A stretch of 64,000 nt of DNA from Marinobacterium zhoushanense (lineage in GTDB: Bacteria; Pseudomonadota; Gammaproteobacteria; Pseudomonadales; Balneatricaceae), in contig NZ_BMIJ01000004.1 in assembly GCF_014641945.1 (NCBI RefSeq), positions 1 to 64,000 of the forward strand. Direction: 5' to 3'. The translations under genes were made by a program, and so were the position numbers. The notes below the pieces were generated by a model, which ran no database searches, had not been told where the DNA came from, and saw only the letters and a program-made list of their open reading frames with translations. Position 1 is the first letter of the stretch, and each line of letters begins with the position of its first letter. Of this stretch, positions 63,877 to 64,000 are shown in pieces.

Positions 63877-64000
63877 TCAGCCTTTGACGGCACCTGCGGT
63901 GAGACCGCGCACGAAATACTTACCGGCCAGGACATAGACAATCAGGGTCGGAAGGGCCGCGATCATCGCTGCCGCCATATCCACGTTGTACTCCTTCACC
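63877..64000 (-). CDS. Sugar ABC transporter permease, MalG type, C-terminal fragment
   Basis: Only the last 40 codons are in the window. The sequence [19 protein letters not shown] and the ending [13 protein letters not shown] is the typical last membrane segment and tail of MalG-type permeases. The stop at 63877-63879 is followed by the ATPase gene. The upstream rest of this importer lies beyond the right edge. Confidence 0.88.
   Translation of the reverse strand, partial: VKEYNVDMAAAMIAALPTLIVYVLAGKYFVRGLTAGAVKG

Noticed and set aside
1..64000. CRISPR arrays, rRNA or tRNA genes, insertion sequences
   Set aside because: I looked for regularly spaced repeats, conserved rRNA stretches, tRNA cloverleaf ends and transposase motifs and noticed none.

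Overview
The window reads as chromosomal DNA of a GC-rich, motile, heterotrophic gammaproteobacterium, probably marine and Oceanospirillales-like. This rests on gene content (SelD/SelU pair, CbrA-like symporter-STAC protein, many chemotaxis and c-di-GMP proteins, several sugar ABC systems) and not on any marker gene. I saw no rRNA, tRNA, CRISPR array, transposase or integrase.

Layout. 1-623: the 5' end of a HAD hydrolase and a non-coding stretch with two perfect palindromes. 624-6832 (minus): a selenium operon, selD-selU-(PhnD/C/E-like ABC transporter)-mscS. 6960-9347: two diguanylate cyclases. 9610-10733: an isolated endolysin/holin pair. 10845-13581: a queuosine-mannosyltransferase-like enzyme and an unusual MCP. 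13758-22157 (minus): a four-gene operon of a gamma-glutamylcyclotransferase-like protein, a degenerate metallo-beta-lactamase-fold protein, a 1696-residue pseudokinase/AAA ATPase/GAF/diguanylate cyclase, and an intracellular-looking beta-helix repeat protein. It is flanked by a DNase II homologue and a phospholipase-C-like protein with altered active-site motifs. This is the least explained part of the window.

25770-27026 holds three small metabolic enzymes. 27298-34439 (minus) is a LacI-controlled sucrose/fructan-type operon (lacI, ABC transporter, GH32), divergent from frcBCA (34673-37671). Three copies of GACAACGTTGTC mark the LacI operators, one of them inside the binding-protein gene. 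37761-50190 (minus) is an eleven-gene operon: a ChvE-GguA-GguB sugar importer, then an oxidative, non-phosphorylating pathway. One set of upper enzymes (sugar dehydrogenase, lactonase, aldonate dehydratase) feeds two lower branches: dgoK/dgoA (galactose) and AraD1/alpha-ketoglutarate semialdehyde dehydrogenase (arabinose). 50654-55264 is a YtfQRT-YjfF-type furanose importer, divergent from a GbpR-like LysR regulator. A shared ATACC-N6-GRTAT site lies in front of both gbpR/ytfQ and chvE, tying the locus into one regulon. It is followed by a Cache MCP, a symporter-STAC protein without a kinase, an Ada-type protein without its N-terminal domain, a NYN-LOTUS protein, and the end of a further sugar ABC system that runs off the right edge.

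Functions are by recognition of motifs and family resemblance only; no database search was run. Start codons were chosen by Shine-Dalgarno spacing, overlaps and family alignment, and alternatives are noted.
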